DNA of 64,000 nt, taken from Sabethes cyaneus. Its lineage: Eukaryota > Arthropoda > Insecta > Diptera > Culicidae. Shown here piece after piece: positions 1 through 11,609 of this stretch. A program made the position numbers and the translations under genes. The notes beneath the pieces are model-generated. The model was not told the origin of the DNA, searched no databases, and saw only the letters and a list, made by a program, of their open reading frames with translations. The stretch spans positions 219,419,527 to 219,483,526 of the forward strand of contig NC_071355.1 in assembly GCF_943734655.1 (NCBI RefSeq), given 5' to 3'. How positions within the stretch are numbered: position 1 is the stretch's first letter; every line of letters begins with the position of its first letter.

Positions 1-665
1 TGAAGCCGGTTACAATCATCAACAGAGCGAACTACCGAATAAAATATCGTCGAATATAATCGTTATTATACAACAACTTGCAACCATTTTCAAGTAGCAA
101 AGCTTACACAAATAGAGTAGATCACAAGTTCCTTCCATGGGAAACTCCTGAGGAGTTATTAAATGAGATGAGTTGCAGGAAGCAAGCTGCGTACGTAGCC
201 GTACCTTTATTGAATAAGTATGAGTTGAGCCATTCAGTAAATTTCTGGGATGCGCCGAGCTGGTAAGCTTTGAAATAGTTATTAATGGTCAATATGGATG
301 AACGCAGCAGCATTTAGATCAGTGTAGATTAAATTATTTTAATTTATGCTTTTTTCATGTGTAAAAAAATACGACATTAAAAAAATTCGAGATCATTATT
401 TTTCCCCGAAAATTCAAATGTTAATTTTCCAATTTTTTCGAACATCGCTTAATTCAAAAATTCTCTTTGTAGAACTGTATTCTGTACTGCATTTCTTATG
501 GCTATAATCGCTATTGAGTGTGTAACAATAATAAATTGAGTTTTGCGTGCTTGTGGTTGCCGGGTTGACAATTCCTTTCAAGCTTGCTCTACTATAATCT
601 GTCGTTCCTCGACCTCTCCTAATCAGTTCCTTTCCAGTTACAGCTGCCCTGGCAACGCACTACTA
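1..665. other. AT-rich stretch, nothing identified
   Basis: No open frame with recognisable protein similarity, no inverted repeat with target duplication and no tandem array was seen here. The short open frames on both strands look like chance frames. Confidence 0.5.
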
Positions 666-1154
666 ATGGTAGAAACGAGCCAAAAAAGGACGCAATTCAG
701 AAACGACCGACCAGCTGATAAAATATAAGTGGTGTCCATTTCTTTCCTGTGTGTTATCTGGAAGTGTCCTATTTTGCGAATTTTCTCCTATGTTTAAGAA
801 TATTTACACTTATTGAACTACATCCAGCACGACTTTGAGAAAACAAAACTCAAAAACGAAAAAAACTCAACCGAAAAAATTAATGTGGTCCAACCCAAAT
901 GGAATAGACCCTATTCAATACTGCGGCCTTCTTTAAACAAATTAATTACGTTTTTAAGTTTTGTTTTCACAAAATTTGGTTGGTGTAGTCCAATAAGTGT
1001 AATTATTGTTAAAATCAGGGGAAAATTATCAAAATGGGACATTTTCCGTTTACAAATCGAATTTGTCGGAAAATTTTACATAACATAACTTATATTTTGA
1101 AAGCTGGATGGCCGTTTCTGAATTGCGTCCGTTTTTTGGCTCGTTTCTGCCCAT
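666..1154. mobile_element. MITE with about 70-bp terminal inverted repeats
   Basis: The left end (666-733) and the right end (1085-1154) are imperfect reverse complements. The most conserved block is agaaacgagccaaaaaa on the left and its complement on the right, followed inward by a shared ccagct and aaatataag. The interior of about 350 bp is AT-rich with no transposase-like frame. The size and structure fit a non-autonomous DNA transposon. No target duplication could be fixed with confidence, so the superfamily is not assigned and the outer ends may be off by a few bases. Confidence 0.7.
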
Positions 1155-1336
1155 AGTGTAATGGTTGGGTCCCCTCTTTACCCAGTATTCTTAACTATAA
1201 GAGTGATCTTTTTTGTGCTATCAAGAGGTTTCAACGGGTTAACCTACAAGGAAGGGTAATTTGGGGGCCTGAGAATCAACCCATGCTCAACTCACTTGAC
1301 TTGATTCTGCTGGAGATTCACTGGCATGCCCAGAGT

Positions 1337-1647
1337 TTCCCAAAAGCCGGGGGCTCACCCCTCAACTGATAGCTTAGGGTGCCACAACAAAACTTTTATA
1401 TAGCGTCAACATTGATTGACACGAACGTATCAGATCTCAATGATTGTGAAAAAATAGTTAAGTACCTCATTTCACCTGTTTTAACATTTCTAAAAATATT
1501 TTTTTGAATTTACTCCTGAAAAATGCCAATTTTTCATAAAACTCCAAAGTGCGACCTCTAAATCGCGTCAACCAATGTTGAAACCATATAAAAGTTTTGT
1601 TGTGGCACCCTAAGCTATTATTCGAGGGGTGAGCCCCCGGGATTTTC
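1337..1647. mobile_element. MITE with about 75-bp terminal inverted repeats
   Basis: The left arm (about 1337-1415) and right arm (about 1566-1647) are near-identical reverse complements. They share gggggctcacccc, then tagcttagggtgccacaaca, then aaaacttttatat and a run around caacattg-ttgac. The loop of about 150 bp is AT-rich and non-coding. This is a typical hairpin-forming MITE. Flanking bases do not show a clear target duplication, so the family is unassigned. Confidence 0.75.
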
Positions 1648-1859
1648 TGACATAGTGCTATTTTGGGACACTCTAATGCCCAGCCATAAACAGAAGCATG
1701 TTTTAGCGGATCTATTTTTATATAATTTTGTTTCCTTTAGCGCAAAAATTTCAGCCAAACATACTAAAAACACCGAATTTCTGGGTTACAGCACCATTTT
1801 TTACATTAAATTTAATAGAAAAAATGGGACACGTGTCCCAGTTTGGGCCCCACTGCGAA
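1648..1859. other. Unassigned spacer
   Basis: AT-rich, with overlapping short frames and no recognisable repeat. Confidence 0.4.
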
Positions 1860-2715
1860 CTTGAAGCGAAATTTAAAATTAAACATCAAAATGGACTTAA
1901 CATTAGATTATAATTTGGATATAAATTGAACCCAAAATTGGACTTAAATTTAGACTTGAAATATGAATTGAAATCAGACATTAAATGGGACTTGAAAAGG
2001 GACATGAACTTGGTCTTGATATGGGAGTTAAATTGGACTTGAAGTTGCACTTAACATTGATCCTAAAATTGGACCTGAAGTATTTGACTTGAAAATAAAT
2101 ACGAAATTTTACTTGAAATTAGCCATAAAATTGGACTAAAAAGTGGACTAAGTGGACATTGGACACAAATTGGGCACTGAAATGGGACTGCCAAGTAAAC
2201 CTGAAATTATACTTAAAATTGGACTTCAAATAAGACATAAAACTGGACTTGAAAAGAGACTTGAAATTAAATTTTAAATAAGACTTGAATGGAATTTCAA
2301 ATTAATACTAAATTGAACTTGAAATTGATCTCAATGTTGAACTTGATATCGAAATTAAATTAGGCTTAAAAGTGGACGTAAAATTGAACTGGAAAATTTC
2401 TTAAAATTGAGCTTGAAATTGCACGTGAAATTGGGCTTTTCATTGACATGAAGTTGGACATAATTTTATACCAATTTAAACCGAAATCTTTACTTTAATA
2501 TTCAACCAGAAGTTGATTTGGACTAATTTAGACCAGAAGTCTCCCTTAATATTGAACTGTAAGTTAGACTTGAGATTGAAATTGGACTTGAACTATGATA
2601 TGAAACAGGATTTAAAACGGAATTTGAGTTTTTGCTTAAAGTTTGTCTTGAAATTGGCTTGCATATTCAATTTGAAATTACGATTGAAATCCGATTTGAA
2701 TCAGAATTAAAATTT
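1860..2715. repeat. Degenerate 12-bp tandem array, unit about ttggacttgaaa
   Basis: The stretch is built almost entirely of drifting copies of a unit close to ttggacttgaaa, with variants such as ggacttaaaatt, gacttgaaatta and gaacttgaaatt. The phase is kept for several units at a time and then slips. Open frames here only reflect the multiple-of-three period. The same unit recurs at 18900-18975, 34240-34710 and 58671-58800, so this is a dispersed array family rather than one local expansion. Confidence 0.8.
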
Positions 2716-2973
2716 GAATGGATTTTTTACGCAGTCAGCCTATTTATCGCAAGAATAGTGGGCTGTTGAATTGAAATCTTAGCACTTCGTAGTGACACAT
2801 TTAGGAATTTTTCTAAAATAAATTTACACAGAAGACGGGGCACGTGTTCCAGTGTGCTCCAGTCTGAGTACGCCAGCGCTGAGATTCCTACCCACGACAA
2901 TTCCTTCGTCAATGGAGACTTTGTAATAATGCAGCTACAGAGCCCTGGAATATATATGCAAATTTTCTAAATA

Positions 2974-3089
2974 CCGTAAGCGCGCCCAATTCTGCGCACC
3001 CCACATTTTCGTTCAAACGTCCAAATTGTTATTGAATGTTATCATTTTTAATGAAAATATGAGGTACGCAGAATTAGGAGCGCCTACGG
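2974..3089. mobile_element. 116-bp MITE flanked by TA
   Basis: The ends are inverted repeats of about 28 bp: left ccgtaagcgcgcccaattct and right the complement of ccgtaggcgctcctaattct. Both are bordered by TA (2972-2973 and 3090-3091), which fits TA target duplication as in Tc1/mariner-type MITEs. The interior is AT-rich and non-coding. Confidence 0.75.
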
Positions 3090-3467
3090 TAATTTATGAA
3101 AAATATTATCTGGTTCTAAATAGCCAGAAAAACTATGCGGAATGTAGTGGAAAAAATCTGGTTTTCTTAATTCTGTTTTAGCAACATAAATATTTTTTTA
3201 TTAAGTTAAGGACGAAAAGAATCAACTTTTCCTGAACATGCTTATTTCAAATATTCATAAATCTTGTACCAAGAACGAACATCTTTTTCAGGAAAATGCA
3301 AATAATTTTTCTGTGCAATTTAGGAGGATTATCTGAAAAAGTTTCTTACAAAATTTTACACATTTTACCACCAGAGAAAGTCTTTAATTTTTTGGGCAAA
3401 ATCAAAAGATTTTTTAGCTTCTCAGTAGAATTTGAAATATTAAAAAAAAAGTTTTTTTACTGTAGAC

Positions 3468-3576
3468 CAGTGGTTCCCAACTCTTTTAGATTCACCAAAA
3501 ACTATATACCATTTTTTGTGAGCTAAATTTTTGGCGATCCTCTGAAGGTCTCGCAAACCCCCTTTGGGAGACACTG
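3468..3576. mobile_element. 109-bp hAT-type MITE with 8-bp target duplication
   Basis: The element starts cagtggttcccaa and ends in the complement of cagtgtctcccaa. It is bracketed by a perfect 8-bp direct repeat ctgtagac at 3460-3467 and 3577-3584. An 8-bp duplication with CAG-starting ends is the signature of the hAT superfamily. It is far too short to encode anything. Confidence 0.88.
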
Positions 3577-3584
3577 CTGTAGAC

Positions 3585-4470
3585 AATTTTATAATACACT
3601 ATTTCCCGATATTTTTTACGGATTGCTGAGAAAATTTGATAGCATTTATTAAGAAAAAGTGTGTTCTACGATGTTTGCTGCGATAGATATGAACATTTGG
3701 AATAAGCGATGTTCGAAAACACCGAAAACTTTCCATTAGATTTCCATTAGTTTTCTGGGAAAACTGATGACAGATAGTTTTATGAAAAAAATAATTTACG
3801 TCATGCCCGGAACCTAAAAATGACTCCTCTATCATACTCAGACACCGTCAATTATCGAAAGTTTTGCCGTTTTCCTAAATTAATGCCCAACAACAAAGTT
3901 TGGTGCGTCGATTTTCCGGGGTTTTAAAACATTTACGATAATTGTCCAGTAAAAATTTCACCGTAAACCTACTAGAACTCTTAAATTTAAGGCATAATTT
4001 TACATATTTACGCCACCCTGCGAGCAAATCCTGTCAAATTTGAAGATCTTATGCTCCCGAATATTGTTGTAGAAGGAAGTACCGTTCTAGGTGGTAAGCA
4101 TTTTGTGGTATAAACGTAAAAAATGTGAAAGTTATCCCATTTTTTCGATCAATTTTTCCAACAGCCCCTTCTGGTATAAAGTTAACTCATCCAAGCCGCC
4201 ATTTATAAGTGTATCATTCAGTTCACTGATTACTTTTCTAAAACATCTACAAATCATAAAATCCGTTAAGTTTTTGCAGAGATATAGGAATTTGAATTTT
4301 GAGGTCAAACTGACCCCAAAGGTGCAGCCAGCACAAGTTTTCTACACAAGGTTAAGTAAGCCGGAGCCCTACGTCAAAAGAAAAAAAAAACCATCACTAA
4401 AACAAGTTCAATCAGAGTCAACCGCAACAAAGCGATTAATTCCCGTGCAGGTTGAACCACGTTGAACGTC
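3585..4470. other. Unassigned AT-rich DNA with one 124-codon chance frame
   Basis: A plus-strand frame of 124 codons (4091-4465) is rich in Phe, Ser and Lys as expected from AT-rich DNA, and resembles no family I know. I do not call it a gene. No inverted repeat or array was seen in this stretch. Confidence 0.4.
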
Positions 4471-4770
4471 TGCTTCGGAGTTCGGAGAGTGCACCACCAT
4501 GTTGCAACTGCAGCACATGCTCGATGCTCGACAGGTTGCTCTAAGCGAAACGCGACGCTAGTCGTGAAAGTGTGCACAACACTGAGCTGACAGAGCGGCG
4601 AAGAATCCGGCGATGATGATGCTGCTGATGCTGATTTTCACTGTGAATGTTGCCACTACACTACTGTTCGAGAAAGACGGCGCAACGCGACGGTCGGTAG
4701 GTAGCAGCAGAAGCAGCAGCAGCAGCATAACCCCGCTAGGGTTAAAACGAAGCAAAAGCACGATGCCTGT
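4470..4770. other. GC-richer patch with CAG/GAT trinucleotide runs
   Basis: Composition changes abruptly to balanced or GC-rich sequence with short runs such as agcagcagcagcagcat near 4706-4729 and gatgatgatgctgctgatgc near 4610-4630. Insect 5-prime exons and promoters often look like this, but no start codon context, splice signals or conserved protein can be supported. It may be an untranslated exon or promoter of a gene outside the window. Confidence 0.25.
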
Positions 4771-5814
4771 GTCGTCGTAACCGTTTTATGGAGTTGTTTT
4801 TTATGCGCTGCACAGCTCCCGGTATTACACTGGTAACGCCTAGTGGTGGTACCAGATGGTTGAATCGCTTACAACTCTACCGTGCTCATAAATGCACTTA
4901 TCCCAATAGGATCCGAATAATGAAGTTTCGAACCTTGAAGCAGTATATTATTTGTTGGCACTTTATTTTTTTTAACGTCACTCCCAGCCAATCGCCATCG
5001 CCCTAAATCACTAGATTATGCTCTTAGAACATCACGAAAGCTTCGGTTTGTATGATCGACACGTAACACCAGATGAAACAGCTTGACACGGCAGGAGTCC
5101 TCCATTTTCAATCTTCAAATGAATACACAGAAAACACTAGGCCAAGTCTCTTGCGTGCGTTTAAATGCCTCCTCTTCGGGGCAAACGAGCAAGCAACCAA
5201 TTTTTATTGAACCTTTTCGTCTGTTTCTTCTCATTCGGGAATGGAATGCGTTTCTGTTTCTTCTTTGGTAAGATTTATCCTCGCGTCAAAGTGGATCGCT
5301 ATAATCGATGACGGTGATTGGCTGCAGTCGAGGAAAAAAACCCCAGGTGTTGAGAAATTGTACGTTATTCTATCGGTAAGATCAGAGTGGACAATTGGAA
5401 TGCAATGTTTGAATGAGCGTACAATCACGTTGATCTTTTCTACACACTGCACAGTCTGATTGACTCTCACAATTTTTCGTTCAATGTTCTGGTCAGTACT
5501 TTTAACGATTGCTGCAGGTAAAAAGCACTCATTATTTGTGTCATGAAACATCTTCTAACTTCTAGGTAGGATTTTCTTAGCGTTTTATTTTTTTTCCTCA
5601 ATTAAAATCGGACACAATTTGTAGACCTAGGGATCACTTCGCTGAACATTTGAAATCACACATTGCTTATCTTGCCTATTACGGTGTTATCTTTTCACTT
5701 ACATTTTTGTTTAACTGCTAGTTTATGGTGGAATGAACACTATTTTCAATTATTCACAAACTTGAACTGTTTTTTCTTTCTTTTATTACAAAACGTTTAA
5801 CTTAAATCAACCAG
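4771..5814. other. Unassigned
   Basis: Mixed composition. Overlapping opposite-strand frames at 5231-5551 show no recognisable domain. No repeat structure seen. Confidence 0.4.
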
Positions 5815-6135
5815 TCAATTTTTCACGCAAAACACCCAAACTTCGTAGTATTCCGATCGCACATCACCGGAGTAAGCTTCGAACCGAACCGCTTCGCTTC
5901 TGGTAGGAAAACCTTGTGAGAGCAAACCGTGCCGTGTGAGCCACTCGTCCCGAAGAGCAAATCCTTCCGTCGACCGCAGAGCGAGTGAGACCGAGAGTGA
6001 GAGAGTGAGCGAGGGAGAGAGAGAGAGAGCGAGCGAGGCAGCTGCAAACCAGTGAAGAGACCGACCGGAGAACAACATGCTCTGGAATGCGGCTGGCCTT
6101 CAAATCGGTCTCTGTGTGTGCCTTCTTATACGAGT
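5815..6135 (-). promoter_or_regulatory. Possible minus-strand promoter and 5-prime untranslated exon
   Basis: On the minus strand a TATA-like tataagaagg (6121-6130) is followed by about 300 bases of GC-richer sequence containing a long CT-rich run (about 5981-6035, GA-rich on the plus strand, the type bound by GAGA factors). Near 5825 a gcgtgaaaaatt string could serve as a splice donor. The arrangement resembles an insect TATA promoter with a noncoding first exon. No good initiator motif was found at the expected distance, and no coding exon follows in the window, so this is inference. Confidence 0.3.
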
Positions 6136-7259
6136 AAACTCAAACAAAACGAAGGCGCGCGCTTAATCGCGCTCCACTAAAACAACGCTTCTTTGCTATT
6201 ACGAACTGCCGGCGTCATCAGCAGCGTGTAAATACAGTGGAGGGTACCGCGTGGCCTCCATGTTTCGGACACAGAGAAATGCCTCGAATGGGACGGAAAA
6301 TGAGGAATCTCCCTTTTGCTATAGCAGGGAACACAGAAAACAACAAAAAAAAAAAACTCACCAGAGAGATCTAGTGATAATTACATTTTTTCCTCATTTA
6401 TTTACTTGTACTACAGAGTTACAGTATACAAACCCCTGACCGGGATCTGGTTCGGCCCAAAGTAACCCGCGTGGGATCAACCGAACGCGCGATGTTGATG
6501 TCGCGAGCTAGTCTTAACTGCAATAAAAATAACAACAGCAACACAGACATGGACACGTTTACGCCTCGGAGGCAGAATTGGAGGAAGAAACGAAGCGAAA
6601 ATATTCAGTTCATTTACCACAAAGTATGGAAGGAATTTTGACCTTTCTTACGATGGCCTCAAAATTCCAGCGAGTCTGCCTGCGCGCGGTAGTTTCTTCG
6701 CCGAAGTAAATAGTTGCTGATTCCATCTGCCTTTGGAAGCAATTTTTCATGCTGATGAGATTGTGCGGATGAATATCAACTGATCAACTGAGAATGCGGG
6801 GGGAAAAAGCTGCCCTTGAGGTCAAATTTACAGCAACGACTACTTTGTATCGTGAATATTTTTCGCACCACCTATAAGGAAACAAGCTGTGATTGACGAC
6901 GTTCTTCCCCAAAATTGTTGCTAAATTGGCACTTCCGGTTGGAAAATCCGGTCCGAGTTCGCCGTTTCTACGCATTGAAGTTACTCATCCTTGAGGACGC
7001 CTGGCTCTTTGTACAACTACGCATCCGGCTAGACGCGCTTGGCTAGAATGTTAAATACGTTCAACCTGATGGATGAATGATCAATGGAATTGAAACAAAT
7101 AAGACATGCATAAAAAGTTCTATATTCTTTCTAATAAGAGTTAAGAATTAATGAAGCCTTTGATGACCAGTTTTGTTAGTAGAAATTGGCGATGACAGTG
7201 AAATTCTTTGAATGGGTCTGGACTCTGGACCAAGCCTATGACAGGATTTGTCATGTTTT
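6136..7259. other. Unassigned, mixed composition
   Basis: No recognisable coding frame, array or inverted repeat. Several GC-richer islands (6240-6560, 6640-6720) could be regulatory but carry no decisive motif. Confidence 0.35.
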
Positions 7260-7379
7260 ACCTTTGTTATAGAATATAACAAAGGTTTAGAAATTGGTCT
7301 AAAAACATGAAGTTAATCCGAGGCCCGGAGGGCCGAGTCACATATACCAATCGATTGAGCTCGACGAACTGAGCAATGT

Positions 7380-7430
7380 CTGTGTGTGTTTGTGTGTGTT
7401 TGTGTGTATATGTGTGTGTGCTGCTCATTT
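7380..7430. repeat. TG-rich microsatellite
   Basis: Runs of tgtgtgtg interrupted by ttt and tata inside the 7.26-9.40 kb repeat. Confidence 0.8.
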
Positions 7431-7805
7431 TATATCGCCTGTTTCTCGGATATGGCTGAACCGATTTATGCAATATTAGGCTCATTTGGAAGGTATTATT
7501 ACCTAGTACATCACCATTGAATTGTTTCGTGGTCCAATGTTTTGTTCAAAAGTTATAAGCAAAAATGTGAAAACTACGAGACACGATTTTCTCCGTAACC
7601 ACACAACCGATTTCAATGATCTCAGTACGAAATGAAAGCTCTTGTTATCATAAAAATTTTCAGGAAGTTTCATTGAAATCAAACACGTAGTTTAAAAGTT
7701 ATGCATAGAAATGTGTTTTGACAATGTAATAATTATCGCCTGTTTCTCAGTGATTGCCAAACCGATTTATGCGGTATTAGTCTCATTTGAAAGGTATTAT
7801 AGCCG

Positions 7806-8108
7806 CTGGTAAACGGCTTGGTAATGCGTACCTTCGGTGCCTTGTGCACTGGGCATAAAATAGACCCCACAGTGGTTCAGAGCCTCTTACCTAGCAACTC
7901 CTACCCCTATCTCCTCGTGGTACCAGCCGGGATACGAGCAACTTCGGTGGAGATCGGGTAACCAACCCCGGTGGAAACCAAGGTCGTATGCTGACAGGGA
8001 GGGCTCCTTCGAGCTACGTTGGCCCTCCGGTGATACTGTGGGGTTGGTTGCGGGCTTTGCAAGCCTGAACCACTAAAAAACCAAAGCAATGGACTCCGTG
8101 AGTAATAA
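7806..8108 (+). mobile_element. 303-bp retroposon insertion with 8-bp target duplication
   Basis: A GC-rich block interrupts the second copy of the internal duplication of the host repeat. It is bracketed by tatagccg at 7798-7805 and 8109-8116. Removing it restores the order of sequence seen in the first copy. It begins ctggtaaacgg and ends gtgagtaataa, a short TAA-type tail that suggests target-primed insertion. It has no clear tRNA A and B boxes, and its reading frames show no domain. It may be a SINE of unusual origin or a short derivative of a LINE untranslated region. Confidence 0.65.
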
Positions 8109-9402
8109 TATAGCCGAAAAGATCACTATTGAATTGTTTTTGATTGGACTTTTATTTTGAAAGTTTTGAGCATTTAAAGTTATACGTTAAAATTTACAAT
8201 AATTTATAGCGATTTTAACCAAGACAATTTATCTAGTTTCAATTATTTTAGTATTAAACGAGAGGTCTTAACACTGTTAATGTATCTGCCAAATTTCATA
8301 AGAATTGGTTCTACTGGTCAAAAGATATTTGAAAATGATTGATGAAATTTATTCAAGAAAACTTTAATGACCAAACCTTTAATGAGACCAAACCTCTAAA
8401 ACAGAATAATATAGTAAAAATGTGTAATTTTTAAACCAGTGTTTGTTTGGAGCAGTTTATTAATAAAATATAGCACATTTTCTTACACTTTTAGGGTGAC
8501 CGTGAATGCGGATTCACGGTTATAGTGTGATACAAATTTTTGTTTTTCAAGCGCGTCAAAAAACATAGCGTCTTCACAAAAATTGTAGAACTCACTCAAA
8601 TAAGCAACTTTGATGCATATAGTAACTATCTATCTCTTACTGGTTGCGAAATTTAACGATTGGTTCAAAGAAACCACTCTATAATCAATACTGCTCCAAC
8701 ATTTTGCACAAGATGTTTCCATTGCGTTCAAATATTCTACAAAGTTATTTAACAGGTTTAAATTCATTCTGAAGATTGTTTATTGCTAGGATACATATGG
8801 ATGATAACAAGCATAGCGTTAATAAACAGTTGGATTAAGTTCCGAAGACGTGTCGATTTCTATATGATCACTTCCAGCTCAAAACGCTAAATAAAGCCAT
8901 TTTTTACTCGACTCTTTTCGATTGGAATTGGAATATGAAAATGTGAAAATAGTTTCTTTCTAAACCTAATATTTCCATGTTTATCTATAATGAAAATAAA
9001 AAAGTTTGACAAAATGGGTCTTTCCTTTTAAAAAGGAGGTACTACGTACTACCACTAATCGTGGGGGATATCAATCGTCACCAAATTTAAGATTTTTGCT
9101 TTCTGGCCTAAAATGAACAGTCTGACAAAATTTGGTTCAAATCTGTGAAGGTCGATTACACGGTTATCGGATACGTTGCATGAGTTGACTCTAATAGCTA
9201 ATTTATAGATTTCACAACTGAATAACGGATAATAACGGATGAGCTTAAGACACAGTTTATATAAGAATTTAGTTCGAAGTGATGCGTATAGAATTTTTCT
9301 CTGTCAGTTTTATAAAAATTGCAAATTCAAATACAAATCAAAAATAATATTTGAGCTAGAAATGCCCATATCAAATGACATATAAGATGATATAACAAAG
9401 GT

Positions 9403-9700
9403 TCCTTTCACCACTAGGTGGACTAAATCGGGGTTTGTGACTAGAAATACAGCTCGGTCCGCACATGCTTTACACAAAGCTGACACTAAATATATTCACC
9501 TAACCCAAGCTGGTGCGTACGCTTAACGATTACTTCCTTATCCGAGGCAAGGTGGTTGTTGTGGACTCAAAACAGTTATTTCGGAGACAGTTTTTTTTTC
9601 AAAAATTCCTAACTCCTGAACAAACTATCGAGGAACAAACACTTACACTTTCCAACCCAGTGACACAGAAACATATTTAAAAAATATCAAGATTGTACTT
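9403..9700. other. Unassigned spacer
   Basis: No coding, repeat or RNA signal seen. Confidence 0.4.
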
Positions 9701-10106
9701 TTCCTATAATATGTAGAATATTCTATCTATAAAAATGATAATTCGCAAAAAATGATACAGAAAATTGGAAGAAAAAAATAAAAATATTGGAAAACACAAC
9801 ACAATAAGTATATAAGAGTGACATAAAATAATACAAAAATGATAAAAAATCATACAAAAATTACACAAAAAATAAAAATAGTGACACCAAAAACGTAAAA
9901 TATGATTCAACAAAAACCAACAAAAAGATGAAAATATTAAACAATAAGGATATAAAGTTTAAAATACATGACACAAAAATATACAACAATGACGACTAAG
10001 GGAACATATATAATAAAAAACAATACAAAACTGTCACAAAATTATATAAAATTAACAGAAAAATAATACAAAAATGATGCAAAAATTACACTCACAATAT
10101 TATTAA
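9700..10106. repeat. Degenerate short-period array, unit about tgacacaaaaa (part 1)
   Basis: The sequence is made of drifting units such as atgatacaaaa, tgacataaaat and attacacaaaaa, with a period near 11-13 bp. It continues after two inserted elements at 10560-10609 and 11610-11945, and recurs at 12620-12790. Reverse-complement versions lie at 38480-38880 and 40080-40340. Confidence 0.75.
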
Positions 10107-10559
10107 GGCCATTACAAATATTTAAAAAAGTTTTTGTCCCTCCGGTGTTGGGCCACTGAAGGGGGGGGGGAACAAAGAGAACTTAATCGAGCAAAAAAAT
10201 TGATTTTAGGCATTTTTACTTAAAGTTTAAACGTGAAAACCAAATCTATTCTTGCTTTTAATAAATACGTTGTTATTTTTCATGCAAAAATCGATTAACA
10301 AAAAGACAAAACGGAAGAAAATTTTTTTGGCCGAGGTTCGGAAATTCCGCTGTTTGAACTTACATTTCTTTTTCGTGCTAGAACCGTTAACTCAACTCGT
10401 ACACTCACTTTTCGAGTTTTTCAGGCTGTAAAGCCCACAGACAATAGATTTTATAAAAAAAATTAACTCATATCCTACAAATTATTTTTTTGCCCCCCGA
10501 TTTTTCAAGCCAATTTCCAAAAGGGGTGAAAAAAACTTTGAAAATGATTTGCAATGGCC
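10107..10559. mobile_element. PIF/Harbinger-type MITE, copy 1 (453 bp)
   Basis: Terminal inverted repeats of about 35 bp begin ggccattacaaatattt on the left and ggccattgcaaatcattt on the right (read inward). The element is flanked by TAA on both sides. TWA target duplication and GGCC-type ends fit the PIF/Harbinger superfamily. It is inserted in the short-period array. An internally deleted relative in opposite orientation lies at 40562-40729. An overlapping 80-codon minus-strand frame is not credible as a gene. Confidence 0.8.
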
Positions 10560-10609
10560 TAAATAAAGTTTCAAATATGGCGAAATGTCACAAAAGAGAC
10601 AATAAAATA
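10560..10609. repeat. Short-period array, middle remnant
   Basis: Fifty bases with units such as tgtcacaaaagagac, left between two inserted elements; this continues the array at 9700-10106. Confidence 0.65.
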
Positions 10610-10610
10610 A

Positions 10611-11609
10611 CACAGGTCTGCATAAAAAAAATGCGTAGGATTTTTCAACTGATTTCAATAGATTTTTGTCCACTGAATTTAGAAAAATAATAAAAATTGT
10701 CCAACACGTCACGTTTTCATGCAATACTTGTTGAACAATCTTGAAAGTTGGTAGGTTGGTTGAATAATCTTGAAAGCAGAAATATCCCGGTAGTGATTTA
10801 CAATAAAAAAATAATTATTACATCAGAATTGTATTTATTAATGTAAACCCTTCCATATTTTGAAAGAAACCCATATATGATGGAGAAACTATGGAGAATA
10901 TTATTTTAAAGCAGATTTGGTGCGCTCAAATACATCCACTTCCGCTCAAACGACTGTATTGTCTTATAGAAGCAAATTCGGTAAAAGTTATGTATGAAAC
11001 ATTTGTAGAAATGAATGTAATCTATGATCTTTCTCAACTGAGTACTTCATTATTTTTTGTATTTATGCAGTAATAGTGTTGCAATTTTATCCTTGGCACA
11101 AACAAACGTTCTATTTATTTAGCAAAGTTTAAAGGCCGTTTCTATTATAAATGAAAAAATAATGCACTACTTTAATCAGCAAAATTGTACATTACATTCA
11201 GCTCTACAAATGCTCCATACATGTTTTGTACAGATTTTGCTTCTGTGGGGCACTGCAGTTGAATATGTATGTGTAAGTGAGCGTACCTGAGTACAATAAC
11301 CCTGTGTTGAAGAGAAAAAAATAGTAAAGATAAAATATTTCAGTCCAGTAGTATTTTTCCTGTATTTATTAAGTAAAAATTCACGAAAATAATAGAAAAA
11401 GATCTTATTTTGGTTTTTGATTACGAGTCTGTGATAATAATTTTTCCATATTATTTGTGATTTTTGCATATAAGAAGCATAATTTGCAAAAAATCGGTAC
11501 GTGATGGAGAAAAACGGGAATCAGTTTTGAATTCAGCACCCCAAAACGCATATAATTCACCTAAAATATCTCATGCATCTGAAAAATAATTATTTTTTGC
11601 AGACCTGTG
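10611..11609. mobile_element. 999-bp TIR element flanked by TAA
   Basis: The ends are inverted repeats cacaggtctgca at 10611-10622 and its complement at 11598-11609, extended inward by A-rich or T-rich sequence. Both ends are bordered by TAA, and the short-period array resumes immediately outside on either side. The interior is AT-rich. Frames of 60 to 97 codons inside do not resemble a transposase. The TAA duplication suggests a PIF/Harbinger or similar superfamily, but the ends differ from those of the neighbouring Harbinger-type MITE. Confidence 0.65.

Larger units (their letters stand above)
7260..9402. mobile_element. About 2.1-kb repetitive element, short TIRs acctttgttat
   Basis: The left end reads acctttgttat (7260-7270) and the right end ataacaaaggt (9392-9402), its reverse complement. 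The left end also carries an extra inverted copy at 7276-7285, forming a small palindrome. A block starting tatcgcctgtttctc and including accgatttatgc occurs at about 7430 and again at about 7735, so the interior is partly tandemly duplicated with a unit near 305 bp. A TG-rich microsatellite lies at 7380-7430. No transposase frame was seen, so this is probably non-autonomous or decayed. I recognise the style as a common Aedes interspersed repeat but cannot name it. Confidence 0.55.

Noticed and set aside
4091..4465. 124-codon plus-strand open frame
   Set aside because: Composition reflects AT-rich DNA and an A-run; no domain.
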